DNA of 64,000 nt from Rhizobium sp. L1K21 (GCF_024055895.1 NZ_JAMXLE010000003.1:248001-312000), one strand, 5' to 3'. Shown: positions 8,960-18,167, counted from the first letter of the stretch. A program made the numbers and translations. Notes: generated by a model not told the origin, from the sequence alone.

Positions 8960-10612
8960 TCAGTTGGCGGGGTTTATGCTGAAATTCTCAGCACGAAAGT
9001 CCATGGACTGAAGGGGCGACCAAGCCCATTTGATATCCTTGCGCTTGCCGTAGAAGATCGCATTCTGATGAAGAACGGTATAAGCGGGGTCCTCACGTTC
9101 GGCGATTTCCAGCATGCGCTTGAAGGCAGCTTTTCGTTCGTCGTGGTTCATCGAGGTTTCGAGCACCGTGCAGAGCGTGTTGAACTCTTCATTGGACCAT
9201 TCACCCGATTGTTGCTGTCCGCCGTTGGGGCAATGCTGGTTGACAATCGAGGAGACAGGGTCCGGGTAAGGTGCGGAATTCGACCAGTCGCGGATCGCAC
9301 GGTTGCCTTCCTTGTCCATGATCTGAGCCCAGTTTTCCTTCATCTGAAAGTCGATGTTGAGGCCAATCTGACGGAAACTTTCGGCATTGATCTGGGCGGT
9401 TGAAACCTGATTGGTATAGTAGTTGTTGAGCACCCGCATGACGATCGGCTCACCGTTGTAGCCGGCTTCCGCAAGAAGCTTCTTGGCGAGTTCAGGATCG
9501 TATTTGGGAACTTCCCAGCCGTCGATGAACATGTCGCCGTAATAATCCCACTGCAGACCTGCCGGGATTACCGTGCGACCACCCCAGAGAGCATCAACAA
9601 TGGCCTGGCGGTCAATCGCGTGGGTGAGGGCCTGACGGATCAGCGGGTTCTGCATGACGCCGTTGTGCTTGTCGAACACCATGAGACGGTGATTGCCAAT
9701 GGGACCGCCGGTGACTTCAAAGGCCTTTTCTTTCTCGATCAAGGAAATCTGGTCGGGCGGGACATCCGTGATGAAATCATATTCGCCGGAAAGAAGGCCG
9801 TTGACGCGGCTTGCCACTTCGGGGACGACGACAAAACGCAGTTTCTTGATCGGCGGCTTGCCACCCCAATAGTCGTCGAAGGCTTCAAGTTCGAGAATGT
9901 TGTCATCCTGAAAACGAACGACTTTGTAAGGTCCTGTGCCGATCGGCTTTTGCGCGTGCGCCATCCAGCTTTCGGCGTCGCGATATCCTTTTTCGGAATA
10001 GATTTCAGACCCATAGCGGGCGATACGGCCCATGAAAGTCGGGTCCGGTTGTTTCGCAATAAAACGGACCGTCATGTCGTCGACTTTTTCCACATGGTCC
10101 AGCAGCGGCCAGGAACGCTCATAAACCTTGGCAACCTCCGGGGGCGGAACCTTGCCCTCAACACCGGTTTCCTTGTTTATGAATGTTTCCTTGCCGGCAG
10201 CAGCGGCTTCGATTTGCTCCGGCAGAAGACCAAATCGTTCCGGCGAAAAGGTAAAGACCACGTCATCGGCGGTCATCGTTTCGCCGTTGTGAAATTTGAC
10301 ACCCTCGCGAAGTTTCAGTTCGATCGTCTTGTCGTCGATCTGCTTCCATTCGGTAGCAAGCATAGCCTTACGCGGCAAAGTGGGATCCTGACGGTCATAG
10401 TCCACAAGCGTTTCAAAGATCGAGAAAAAGACCCGCGCTCCGACATTTGACTGTTCACGCATTACGTCCAGTGCGCCGGACGTTACAATATCTTGCACGG
10501 CAACATTGATCGTTGGGCGATTGTCTTCCTGGGCGAGCGCTGGTGTTGCAATGATAGCAGCAACAGCGGCGGTGCGGATCATCCACCGGCGGATGTTCGG
10601 TATATTCATCAT
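8960..10612 (-). CDS. ABC transporter substrate-binding protein, family 5
   Basis: A 550-aa exported periplasmic protein (SBP_bac_5). The signal peptide runs MMNIPNIRRWMIRTAAVAAI to ...ATPALAQ, with cleavage after ALA-Q likely. The body has the family hallmarks: LREGVKFHNGETMTADDVVF, PIGTGPYKVVRF and IRQALTHAIDRQAIV. ATG at 10612 (followed by a second ATG at 10609) has an AGGGGA ribosome site; the longer frame up to 10651 adds residues that would spoil the signal peptide. First gene of the operon. Family-5 proteins bind peptides, opines, sugars or nickel; the divergent TIM-barrel sugar-isomerase-like gene hints at a carbohydrate-derived ligand, but this is only inference. Confidence 0.93.
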   Translation of the reverse strand: MMNIPNIRRWMIRTAAVAAIIATPALAQEDNRPTINVAVQDIVTSGALDVMREQSNVGARVFFSIFETLVDYDRQDPTLPRKAMLATEWKQIDDKTIELKLREGVKFHNGETMTADDVVFTFSPERFGLLPEQIEAAAAGKETFINKETGVEGKVPPPEVAKVYERSWPLLDHVEKVDDMTVRFIAKQPDPTFMGRIARYGSEIYSEKGYRDAESWMAHAQKPIGTGPYKVVRFQDDNILELEAFDDYWGGKPPIKKLRFVVVPEVASRVNGLLSGEYDFITDVPPDQISLIEKEKAFEVTGGPIGNHRLMVFDKHNGVMQNPLIRQALTHAIDRQAIVDALWGGRTVIPAGLQWDYYGDMFIDGWEVPKYDPELAKKLLAEAGYNGEPIVMRVLNNYYTNQVSTAQINAESFRQIGLNIDFQMKENWAQIMDKEGNRAIRDWSNSAPYPDPVSSIVNQHCPNGGQQQSGEWSNEEFNTLCTVLETSMNHDERKAAFKRMLEIAEREDPAYTVLHQNAIFYGKRKDIKWAWSPLQSMDFRAENFSINPAN

Positions 10613-10856
10613 GAATCCCCTATTTGGATAGGACGTAAATTTGCAGGCCACACGAGTCCCCCCGGTGCAGCGTCGGGACCTTCATCATGTGGCGCTGAAA
10701 TGTCTGTTACGTGACCGGGACGTAACGAAGCCGTGAAGTTTCGTTGAAGGAAATGTGAAACTTGCCGACTGCCCTTTCACGGTCATGTGTCTGTCATCAG
10801 CCGTTTCTATTCGTGCCGTCAGAACAGTTCTTCTGAGCACAAAAAGGATATTTGAA

Positions 10857-11678
10857 ATGACTGATGATTGCCCTGTAATCGGCGCTTGCCTGCCTGTCGA
10901 CGCGATTGCGCAATACCGCGACTGGCTTTTTGAATCTGACCGCGACATCGAATTGCAGAGCTTTCATCTTGCCGAAGTGCTCGACGGTGACTGGAAATCA
11001 ATTGCCGATGAAGCCAATCGTTTGCTGGACGGTCACAAAGGTCGTATCGGCATCCACGGTCCTTTCTGGGGTTTCTCGGTCCATTCGCTGGATCCCGAAA
11101 TTCGCCGTATCGTTGAAAAGCGCATGATGCAGGGCCTGGATGTTTGCGAAGCCGTCAACAGCGATCAGATGGTGATCCATTCGCCCTACTCGACCTGGGA
11201 CTACAACAATATGGAAAACGTCGCCGGTACGCGGCAGAAGATCCTGGACCTGACTCACGACACGCTGGATGCCGTGGTGCGCCGGGCTGAGGAGCAGGGT
11301 GTTACACTTGTGATCGAAAACATCCAGGACATCAATCCCGCTGACCGACGTATCCTCGCCGAAAGCTTCAACTCCAGTCGTGTGAAGCTTTCAGTCGATA
11401 CGGGTCATGCCCATTATGCCCATGGCTCGACGGGTGCTCCGCCGGTCGACTATTTCATCCAGGATGCAGGGGCCATGTTGGAACATGTCCACCTCCAGGA
11501 CGCAGACGGTTATGCAGACCGTCATTGGTCGATTGGAGAGGGCAATATTCTATGGCACTCGGTTTTCCGCGCGGTTTCGAAGCTCGAACAAAAGCCAAGG
11601 CTTGTTCTGGAGTTGCGCGACAAGAACAAGGTCCCGGATTCGATGAAGTTCATTTCCGATCAGGGTCTTGGTCGGTAA
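10857..11678 (+). CDS. Sugar phosphate isomerase/epimerase-like TIM-barrel protein
   Basis: A 273-aa soluble protein of the xylose-isomerase-like TIM-barrel superfamily (AP endonuclease family 2 fold). Likely metal ligands are visible in order: IHGPFWGFSVHS (about residues 63-74), MVIHSPYS, the glutamate of LVIENIQD, LSVDTGHAHY, the histidine and aspartate of LEHVHLQDADGYADRHW, and LVLELRD near the end. The ATG at 10857 follows AAAAAGGA; the frame is open further upstream, but that part has no ribosome site. It is transcribed divergently from the ABC importer operon, 244 bases apart, so the two may share control and a catabolic role. The exact reaction is not known. Confidence 0.85.
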   Translation: MTDDCPVIGACLPVDAIAQYRDWLFESDRDIELQSFHLAEVLDGDWKSIADEANRLLDGHKGRIGIHGPFWGFSVHSLDPEIRRIVEKRMMQGLDVCEAVNSDQMVIHSPYSTWDYNNMENVAGTRQKILDLTHDTLDAVVRRAEEQGVTLVIENIQDINPADRRILAESFNSSRVKLSVDTGHAHYAHGSTGAPPVDYFIQDAGAMLEHVHLQDADGYADRHWSIGEGNILWHSVFRAVSKLEQKPRLVLELRDKNKVPDSMKFISDQGLGR

Positions 11679-11937
11679 GAAACGCGCCTCCCAAGACAAC
11701 GATCCAGGCTCAGGATTCGTTGAATCAAAGCCAGAAAGTGGTGGTTGCTGCGACGCATATTTTCGAGAAGATGGTGTGCGCGCAGCAATCATCAAAAATC
11801 CCTATACAGTCTCCTGCTGAAGCATGAGCCACTGTGATGACGCCATGGATGGTTCGACCAGCACAGCGTAGCACTGCTCCTCAAGATCATCGCTCCGATC
11901 AAAAGGGGCGAGAAGCGCGATGCACCGCGGCAGGGCG
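11679..11937. other. Intergenic region, nothing recognised
   Basis: About 260 bases between two convergent genes (TIM-barrel and nnrS). No gene, repeat or clear terminator hairpin was recognised. Confidence 0.5.
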
Positions 11938-13146
11938 TCATCTTGCCTGACGAGTACTGCTTCTGGCCTTCAGCAGCATCGGGCCATAGACGATGGCGAA
12001 GCCGAAAAACGCGGCGCACCAGAGCATTCCCGCGACATCAAAGAGAACATGGCCGGGCCAGAAACCTGCGATGAAGCGGGCCAATGTCGATCCCAGAATT
12101 GCGGCATAGATCAAAACAGTCTGCCCGCCGGCATGCAATGTGTGCCCGGTATGGCCGAGTGTGGCGCGAGTCATGACGGCGAGTGTCATGGTGCCAATTG
12201 CACCAGCCATCCACAGATGCTGGGCCGCGGCAACGGGGAGAAGGTCGGGCCCCAAGATGGCTGCACCAAGCGCAAGTGCACCGAAAGGCACAAAGAGATA
12301 ACCGAGATGCAGTATGGCAACGAGCGCCTCTGCTCCTGTTTTCATACCTTTCCAGCGGGCCAGACGGACCAGGTGCCCGACCCCCATGACGAGCAGTGCG
12401 AGCCCTGTGAGCCAAATGTCGGGGAACAGGACCCATAGAAGGAGAGCGGCGGCAGAGAAGATCAGGACCGCCTTGTCCAGCCGCTGCATGGGCGGCACCG
12501 GCAAGGACGTGCTTTTTCTCTGCGCGAGCCAGTTGCGTGTGAAAGAGGGAATAATTCTGCCGCCGATCACGCCGATCATCATAATGACCGCCGCGAGACT
12601 GAGGCGCAGGCCCACACCTTGAGCAGGATAATCGCCCAAAGCCGCTTCCATGTGAAAGATCAGATTGGCGAGGGTGAAAAAGGCAAGCAGCACCAGCACA
12701 ATGAGGTTTCGCCAATTGCTGCCTGCAATGATCTCCCGAAGGATAACAGCACTGAGCGCAACGGGAAAAAGCAGATCAAGTGCCGCGGCAACCCAGGCCG
12801 GCATGTAGATCGAGAAAGAGACGGCAATACGCCCCATGAACCAGAGCGCTGCAAGAGCTGCCAGGCGCCAGCCAACCACTGGCAAACGCCCTGTCCAGTT
12901 TGGAACTGCCGTCAGCAGAAAGCCCGCGATGACCGCGCCGAGATAACCGAAAATGAAGGCATGCGCATGCCAGGAAATCGGGTCAAAGCGGCTGGGCGGC
13001 GCATAGGCGCCGGTCAATGCCAAAATCCACATCACCATTGCCAGCCCGGCCCAGATGGAGCCGAACAGGAAGAACGGGCGAAAACCGAAAGTGAAGATGG
13101 CCGGGCCATTCCAGTGCCGCATTTGTTCTGCTGAAGACTTTGCCAT
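11938..13146 (-). CDS. nnrS: NnrS family membrane protein
   Basis: A 402-aa integral membrane protein with about 12 hydrophobic segments. NnrS is a haem- and copper-containing membrane protein in denitrifiers that protects against nitric-oxide stress. Typical stretches are FTFGFRPFFLFGSIWAGLAM at the N-terminus, HAHAFIFGYLGAVIAGFLLT (conserved histidines), GGRIIPSFTRNWLA and HLWMAGAIGTMTLAVMTRA. The start at 13146 (MAKSSAEQMRHW) follows GGAGAG; the frame extends to 13191 without a better site. It is the last gene of the nor transcription unit, 19 bases after the 80-aa gene. Confidence 0.92.
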   Translation of the reverse strand: MAKSSAEQMRHWNGPAIFTFGFRPFFLFGSIWAGLAMVMWILALTGAYAPPSRFDPISWHAHAFIFGYLGAVIAGFLLTAVPNWTGRLPVVGWRLAALAALWFMGRIAVSFSIYMPAWVAAALDLLFPVALSAVILREIIAGSNWRNLIVLVLLAFFTLANLIFHMEAALGDYPAQGVGLRLSLAAVIMMIGVIGGRIIPSFTRNWLAQRKSTSLPVPPMQRLDKAVLIFSAAALLLWVLFPDIWLTGLALLVMGVGHLVRLARWKGMKTGAEALVAILHLGYLFVPFGALALGAAILGPDLLPVAAAQHLWMAGAIGTMTLAVMTRATLGHTGHTLHAGGQTVLIYAAILGSTLARFIAGFWPGHVLFDVAGMLWCAAFFGFAIVYGPMLLKARSSTRQAR

Positions 13147-13165
13147 GTTGCTCTCCGTGTTTGGC

Positions 13166-13408
13166 TTATCCAGCCTGATTGTTGGTTGCATCAGCCTCGT
13201 CCATCAGATGGCGAATATGGCGGGCAAAGAAATAGGTTGCTGGCACCGCCACCACCGCCCCGGCGATGATGGAAACACCCGTGGAAAGCACGGGCAACCC
13301 GAGCCAGCTGCCAATCAGCGAGGCGAAGAAGACATTCACCGCCATGGCACCTGCTCCGAAGGGATAAAGAACCAAGGCGATGCGGTATGCGGGCCAGCCG
13401 TTTTTCAT
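13166..13408 (-). CDS. Small membrane protein of the nor cluster (80 aa)
   Basis: An 80-aa protein with two hydrophobic segments: YRIALVLYPFGAGAMAVNVF and STGVSIIAGAVVAVPATYFF, ending in a charged tail (RHIRHLMDEAD). Proteins of this kind occur at this place in rhizobial denitrification clusters and are sometimes misnamed CTP synthetase. Its ATG at 13408 overlaps the stop of the 57-aa gene (ATGA), which implies translational coupling. A role in assembly of the NO reductase or in NnrS function is plausible from position only. Confidence 0.75.
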   Translation of the reverse strand: MKNGWPAYRIALVLYPFGAGAMAVNVFFASLIGSWLGLPVLSTGVSIIAGAVVAVPATYFFARHIRHLMDEADATNNQAG

Positions 13409-13578
13409 CGCCGTGCCACCATCCAGTGAACCGCATAAAGGGCAAGGCATAGGGCGATGGTGGCCAGAGCGAACCAGAATTCGGCAGTGGTGGACTGGGC
13501 TTGCGGCGTGGGTCGCACAAAAGCCTCCGCCAAAGCGGGTGATGCGGTGAGAAGCAAAATAGGTTTGAGAAAGCGCAT
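13405..13578 (-). CDS. 57-aa membrane protein between norD and the 80-aa gene
   Basis: A short gene: MRFLKPILLLTASPALAEAF, then a linker rich in P/Q/T, then a single transmembrane helix EFWFALATIALCLALYAVHW and a basic end (MVARR). The N-terminus looks like a cleavable signal peptide, so the mature protein may be a ~39-residue single-span peptide. The ribosome site CAGGAGAA lies inside the last codons of norD, and its TGA overlaps the next ATG, so it is embedded in the operon. It is the size of small accessory subunits of haem-copper enzymes. Naming it norF would go beyond the evidence. Confidence 0.75.
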   Translation of the reverse strand: MRFLKPILLLTASPALAEAFVRPTPQAQSTTAEFWFALATIALCLALYAVHWMVARR

Positions 13579-13579
13579 G

Positions 13580-15475
13580 TCAGTTCTCCTGGGTGAGTGT
13601 GCGGTAAATTTCCGGAAGCGCGCGCGTCAGGCGTTCCGGGTGCGGCAGAAGCGTGAAGCCGCCACGCCCGAAAATGCGGGCGAACCAGTCCTGCCCGTCT
13701 TCATCGATGATGACGCCATGAAGGCTCAGTCCTGAGCGACGGGCCTCGCGCACGGCCATGTGGCTATCTTCGATGCCATGCTGGCCTTCATAATGATCGA
13801 GATCGTTGGGTTTGCCGTCGGTGAGCACGATCAGCAGTTTGCGCGAGGCCGTTTCCTTTGAAAGCTGGGTGCTGACATGACGGATGGCAGCGCCCAGCCG
13901 TGTATAAAAACCGGGCTTGAGCGAACCGATATTGGCGGTGACGGAGGCCCCCATCGCGGCATCGAAGGCTTTGACTTTCGTTAAGAACACGCGATCGCGG
14001 CGCAGCGACGAGAAACCCCAGATACCGAGCCGGTCGCCTGCAGCGTCAATGCCGAAGGCAAGAGCGGTCATGGCTTCGCGCGCCACGTCAATGATCGAGG
14101 TGTCACCAATGGCAGCTTCGGTGGAGCGGGAAGTGTCGATGAGAAAGGCGACGGCAAGATCGCGCTCGCTTTGGCGCACATCCTGCCAGATGCGATCGCT
14201 GCCGCGACCTGTCGCCTGTAAATCGGCTTGCGCGCTGATCAGGGCATCCAGATCAAGCTCTGCCCCATCGATTTGACGGGGCCGCAGCATGCGACGGGGC
14301 CGCAGGGTTTCAAACTGCCGGCGCACGGCACGGATTTGACGCGCATTGGGCCTGAATTCGTCATTTGCATCCGGCACGGCAGGTGCATCCAGTACGCGGC
14401 AATGGTTATCCAGATAGGACTTCGTGCGATGGTCCCACTCGGGGTAAACATGTTCACCTGCAAGCTTCTCATGATCCGCATCGGCTGGCGAAAGATCGAG
14501 ATGCAGGCGCAGCCGTGTGGCGGCCTTCTTGTGGTGTTTGGAAAGGGTAATCTTCTCCTGATCGTCCGCCGCCTTCTTGGCATTATCCTCCTCGTCATCA
14601 TCGACGCTGCGGTTGAGGTTCATCGACTCGACCCAGGACAGGATTGCTTCGAACCGGTGCATGATGAAACTGTCGCGTCGACGGGCCTGATCCTGATCCT
14701 TGCGTTCGCCCATCTTGCGGGTGGTGAAAATGCCGCCCGAAGGGGCGTTGGCGCTGTCGGGCTGCTCTTCTGTTGCCGCGCCGCCATTCCTCCTTTGTTC
14801 GAAACGCAGCCAGATCGGCACAGGCGCAAAGGGCTTGTAGCCGAAAACAGCGGTGTTGGGCGCAACGATGGAATTGGCGGTCGGATCGAGCTGTCCACGG
14901 ATGGCATTTTCAATATCCGCTTCTGCAGCGGAACGCTCAACATCGGGCCGCTGTTTGAGGCTATCTCTCACCATGGTTTCATAGGTGGGACGCAGGCCGG
15001 GGCATTCGCGATAGACACAGTCGCCGGCATGCGCATTGGCCGCTATCTGCAATCGATCGAAGGCGATCGCGTCATCGCTTTCGGGAAATTGCAATTCTTC
15101 CGGTTTGGACAGCGCCGCCGTGGCTGCAAGCCAGAAATAGGCGGCGCGGTTCGATGCCTCCTCTTCAAATGCAGCGATGAGAGGAGGCAAGCGCAGGCGC
15201 TCACCATCAAAGGTGGGCACCCATTCCTTGTCTTGTTCACCACTCAGCCTTCTGGTGAGGGAACGGCGGTGCCGGGCAATGGTTGCCGGAGCCTCGCTGA
15301 TTTCCACACTGCCGCTGCCTCCCAGTGCATGAAACAGCAGAACGAGGCTCTGACGAAGCTCGTCCATGCGCACCGCTGCATCGGGATATGTAACCGCCCT
15401 GCCCATGTCCCTGGCAATGCCATGCCAGAGATGGCCGACGGTTTCTTCCGGTTCCATCAGGTCGAGAAGATGCAT
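13580..15475 (-). CDS. norD: Nitric oxide reductase activation protein NorD (VWA domain)
   Basis: A 631-aa cytoplasmic protein. The C-terminal third is a von Willebrand A domain with an intact MIDAS motif (FLIDTSRSTE, about residue 445, then LIVLTDGKPNDLD). NorD works with the MoxR-type ATPase NorQ to load the non-haem iron of NO reductase. The middle is acidic and low in complexity (DDDEEDNAKKAADDQEK), as in other NorD proteins. It lies 4 bases after norQ. The ATG at 15475 follows a GGTGAGG sequence within norQ's end. Confidence 0.95.
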   Translation of the reverse strand: MHLLDLMEPEETVGHLWHGIARDMGRAVTYPDAAVRMDELRQSLVLLFHALGGSGSVEISEAPATIARHRRSLTRRLSGEQDKEWVPTFDGERLRLPPLIAAFEEEASNRAAYFWLAATAALSKPEELQFPESDDAIAFDRLQIAANAHAGDCVYRECPGLRPTYETMVRDSLKQRPDVERSAAEADIENAIRGQLDPTANSIVAPNTAVFGYKPFAPVPIWLRFEQRRNGGAATEEQPDSANAPSGGIFTTRKMGERKDQDQARRRDSFIMHRFEAILSWVESMNLNRSVDDDEEDNAKKAADDQEKITLSKHHKKAATRLRLHLDLSPADADHEKLAGEHVYPEWDHRTKSYLDNHCRVLDAPAVPDANDEFRPNARQIRAVRRQFETLRPRRMLRPRQIDGAELDLDALISAQADLQATGRGSDRIWQDVRQSERDLAVAFLIDTSRSTEAAIGDTSIIDVAREAMTALAFGIDAAGDRLGIWGFSSLRRDRVFLTKVKAFDAAMGASVTANIGSLKPGFYTRLGAAIRHVSTQLSKETASRKLLIVLTDGKPNDLDHYEGQHGIEDSHMAVREARRSGLSLHGVIIDEDGQDWFARIFGRGGFTLLPHPERLTRALPEIYRTLTQEN

Positions 15476-15479
15476 AGCC

Positions 15480-16274
15480 TCACCCGTAAATGGTCGAGAT
15501 CAGATCGCGCAGCGATTGCTTCACGTCCGGCTCGTCTGTCAAAGGTTCGATAATGGCAACCTGGATTGCCTGATCCACGTTCATGCCGCGGGCCATCAGC
15601 TTGGCGGTATAGACCAGAAGACGGGTGGAAACACCCTCTTCCAGATCCATTCCGGAAAGGGCGCGGATATGCCCGGCAAGACGCACGAGAGGTGCAACGC
15701 GACCCTTTTCGAGACCGCTTTCGCGGGCAACAACGGCGATTTCCGCTTCCGCTTCGGGAAAGCCGAATGTCATGGACAGGAAACGCTGGCGGGTGGAAGG
15801 CTTCAGCCGCTTCAACACATTCTGATAGCCCGGATTGTAAGAGGCAACCAGCATGAAGCCGGGAGGCGCCTGCAGCTCTTCGCCGGTGCGGTCGATCATC
15901 AGCGTGCGCCGGTCATCGGTCAACGGGTGCAGAACGACGGTCACGTCCTTGCGCGCTTCCACCACCTCGTCGAGATAGCAGATCGCACCTTCGCGCACGG
16001 CACGGGTCAGAGGCCCGTCCACCCATTCTGTCTCCCCGCCCTTGAGCAGATAACGCCCTATGAGGTCCGCCGCGGAGAGGTCGTCGTGGCATGCGACAGT
16101 ATAGAGCTGCTTACCCAGTTTTGCCGCCATATGTTCGACAAAACGGGTTTTGCCGCATCCGGTCGGCCCCTTCAGAAGAAGGGGCAAACCGTTTTCAAAA
16201 GCCATTTCAAAGAGCTCGCATTCACGTCCGGCTGGCTCGTAAAAGGGCAGAGTGGAAGAGATGTGCATGTTCAT
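15480..16274 (-). CDS. norQ: NorQ, MoxR-type AAA+ ATPase for NO reductase activation
   Basis: A 264-aa AAA+ protein of the CbbQ/NirQ/NorQ family. Walker A is LKGPTGCGKTRFVEH (about residues 33-47) and Walker B ICYLDEVVEARKDV. The CbbQ C-terminal region follows (LVRLAGHIRALSGMDLEEGV). It forms a ring with NorD and is required for active NorCB. ATG at 16274 follows CAGGAGAG; a second in-frame ATG is 6 bases on. Only 3 bases separate it from norB. Confidence 0.96.
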   Translation of the reverse strand: MNMHISSTLPFYEPAGRECELFEMAFENGLPLLLKGPTGCGKTRFVEHMAAKLGKQLYTVACHDDLSAADLIGRYLLKGGETEWVDGPLTRAVREGAICYLDEVVEARKDVTVVLHPLTDDRRTLMIDRTGEELQAPPGFMLVASYNPGYQNVLKRLKPSTRQRFLSMTFGFPEAEAEIAVVARESGLEKGRVAPLVRLAGHIRALSGMDLEEGVSTRLLVYTAKLMARGMNVDQAIQVAIIEPLTDEPDVKQSLRDLISTIYG

Positions 16275-16277
16275 TGC

Positions 16278-17627
16278 TTACTCTCCTGGTGCCGGGTTGG
16301 CTTCACCAGGCGCAATGACCTCGCGCCTATGAACGACAGCCATCGAATAGATGAAGAGAAGCGCGCCGATGACCACCGCCGCACCTGCGCCAAAGCGCAT
16401 GATGTAGAAGATGGAAAGCGTGTCTTGCACATCCATGTAATAATCGCCGACCACACGCTGCATATGAGTCTGGATGGTTCCGGCAAATGTCAGGACAAAG
16501 GTCATGAAGGCCATGCCGCCGGTCATCAGCCAGAAACTTGCCATATTGAGCACCTGATTATAGGGCTCGCGGCCGCGCAGCATCGGCATGGCATAGGTGA
16601 ACATTGCAAGATTGAGCGCAACATAAGCGCCAAAGAAAGCAAGGTGACCATGTGCTGCGGTGATCTGCGTGCCGTGGCTGTAGAAGTTCACGCCGTGCAG
16701 CGTATGCAGGAAACCCCAGACACCAGCGCCGAAGAAGGCAACGGTGGACGAGCCGAGCGACCAGAGAAGTGCTGCCTTGTTGGGGTGGTTGCGGCGGCCC
16801 TTCCAGACCATGATGAAAGCAAACGACATCATGAGGAAGAAGGGAACGACTTCGAAGGTTGAGAAGATCGAGCCGATCCATTGCCAGTAGCCTGGCGTGC
16901 CGATCCAGTAGAAATGGTGGCCAGTGCCGAGAATACCGGAGAAGAGTGCTGTGGCGACGATGACATAGAGCCACTTTTCGACAACCTCGCGGTCAACCCC
17001 GGTGAGTTTCAAGAGCAGGAAGGCAAGGATTGCGGCCATGACCAGTTCCCAGGTCGCTTCCACCCACAGGTGAACGACGAACCACCAGTACATCTTGTCG
17101 AGGCCCAGATTGTCTGGATTGATGAGTGCAAAGATCCACAGCAGAGACAGAAGCCACAGCCCCATGAGCAGCACATTGGTGATCGCAGTCTTGCGGCCTG
17201 CAAGGGCGGTCAGCGAAATATTCACGAGGAATATGACGGCAGCAACCAAAATGCCGAGTTTCACCCACATGGGCTGTTCCAGAAATTCTCGCCCGCCATG
17301 GATACCCACGAGATAGGAAACCACGGCACCGAGCGTGCCGACGACCAGCAGAGCGAGCTGCAGATAGGCGAGTTTGACGGAGAAGATTTCCCGTTCGGAT
17401 TCTTCCGGCACAAGAAAGTAAGCCGCGCCAAAGAAGCCGAGCAGAAGCCAAACGATCAACGCGTTCGTGTGGATCATGCGAATGACATTGAACGGCAGAA
17501 GCTCTGACAGAAAATTGGGCGAGACATAAACCCAGCCGGCCAAAAGCCCGCCGAGAACCTGGATTGCAAACAGGGCAAGCGCACAGGCAAAATAGGCAAG
17601 TGCTACCTTTTGTGATTGGTATTTCAT
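16278..17627 (-). CDS. norB: Nitric oxide reductase catalytic subunit NorB (cNOR)
   Basis: A 449-aa, 12-span haem-copper-oxidase family protein that reduces 2 NO to N2O using electrons from NorC. Length fits the short cNOR type, not the quinol-dependent qNOR, which has a fused N-terminal extension. Visible ligand regions are RMIHTNALIVWLLLGFFGAA (low-spin haem histidine), VVHLWVEATWELVMAAILAF (active-site histidine and glutamates), GHHFYWIGTPGYWQWIG (non-haem iron histidines) and AAHGHLAFFGAYVALNLAMF. ATG at 17627 has a strong AGGAGG. Co-transcribed after norC. Confidence 0.97.
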   Translation of the reverse strand: MKYQSQKVALAYFACALALFAIQVLGGLLAGWVYVSPNFLSELLPFNVIRMIHTNALIVWLLLGFFGAAYFLVPEESEREIFSVKLAYLQLALLVVGTLGAVVSYLVGIHGGREFLEQPMWVKLGILVAAVIFLVNISLTALAGRKTAITNVLLMGLWLLSLLWIFALINPDNLGLDKMYWWFVVHLWVEATWELVMAAILAFLLLKLTGVDREVVEKWLYVIVATALFSGILGTGHHFYWIGTPGYWQWIGSIFSTFEVVPFFLMMSFAFIMVWKGRRNHPNKAALLWSLGSSTVAFFGAGVWGFLHTLHGVNFYSHGTQITAAHGHLAFFGAYVALNLAMFTYAMPMLRGREPYNQVLNMASFWLMTGGMAFMTFVLTFAGTIQTHMQRVVGDYYMDVQDTLSIFYIMRFGAGAAVVIGALLFIYSMAVVHRREVIAPGEANPAPGE

Positions 17628-17639
17628 CGGTTTTCCTCC

Positions 17640-18092
17640 TTAACCCGCATCGTTGGGCGGCCAGCCCTGGGTGTCCATGTGATCGGCCCAGCGGAGGAAT
17701 TCCGAAAGACCGCGGATTTCTTCATCGGTGAGATGGAATTGCGGCATTTGCCTGCGCCCCTCGATGCCGGAGGGCTGTGCTTCCATCCACCCTTTCAAGG
17801 TTTCAAAGGCAGCCTCCGGATCGTCGGCAACTCCCCAGCGGGTCATCACATTGCCGACCTCAGGTGCGAAATAGGCACCCTCCCCGTGCAGCGTATGGCA
17901 GTTGATGCAGGAATTTCGCTCCCACACCTCCTTGCCGTGAACGACCTCGTCATTCAAAGGCAAGGCGGACGTGGATGCGTCGGTAATGTAAATGTGGCTA
18001 TGCACGGTGAGCGCCACAAAAACGGCCACGAAGAACAATGAGCCCCCGTAGAACACGTTTCGCGCCCTCGATTTCGTTAGAATTTCAGCCAT
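17640..18092 (-). CDS. norC: Nitric oxide reductase cytochrome c subunit NorC
   Basis: A 150-aa membrane-anchored cytochrome. One N-terminal helix (VFYGGSLFFVAVFVALTVHS) anchors it; the haem c site is NSCINCHTLHGEGAYFAPEV (about residues 60-80), and the distal methionine is probably in QMPQFHLTDEE near the C-terminus. It accepts electrons from periplasmic donors such as the pseudoazurin encoded nearby and passes them to NorB. First gene of the nor operon; ATG at 18092 follows AAGGGGG. An NNR-type box centred 68 bases upstream of the ATG is well placed for NnrR activation. Confidence 0.97.
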   Translation of the reverse strand: MAEILTKSRARNVFYGGSLFFVAVFVALTVHSHIYITDASTSALPLNDEVVHGKEVWERNSCINCHTLHGEGAYFAPEVGNVMTRWGVADDPEAAFETLKGWMEAQPSGIEGRRQMPQFHLTDEEIRGLSEFLRWADHMDTQGWPPNDAG

Positions 18093-18153
18093 GAATCGGC
18101 CCCCCTTGGTTCAAGATGGAGCCGAGGGGTAGCGGCTTTCACGACAGGGAAGT

Positions 18154-18167
18154 TTGTGCTGGAACAA
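18154..18167. promoter_or_regulatory. NNR/FNR-type box for norC
   Basis: TTGTGCTGGAACAA: TTG-N8-CAA, the half-site spacing used by Crp/Fnr-family activators. Its centre is about 68 bases upstream of the norC ATG, which leaves room for a class II promoter and a short leader. Confidence 0.55.

Noticed and set aside
13166-13578. Naming the two small nor-cluster genes norE and norF
   Set aside because: NorE is about 180 aa with a subunit III fold, which neither shows; the 57-aa protein is shorter than known NorF and the similarity cannot be judged by eye.
14228-15553. Long plus-strand open frame (441 codons) opposite norD
   Set aside because: It is antisense to a well-supported norD, has no ribosome site or family features and reads as a GC-rich shadow frame.
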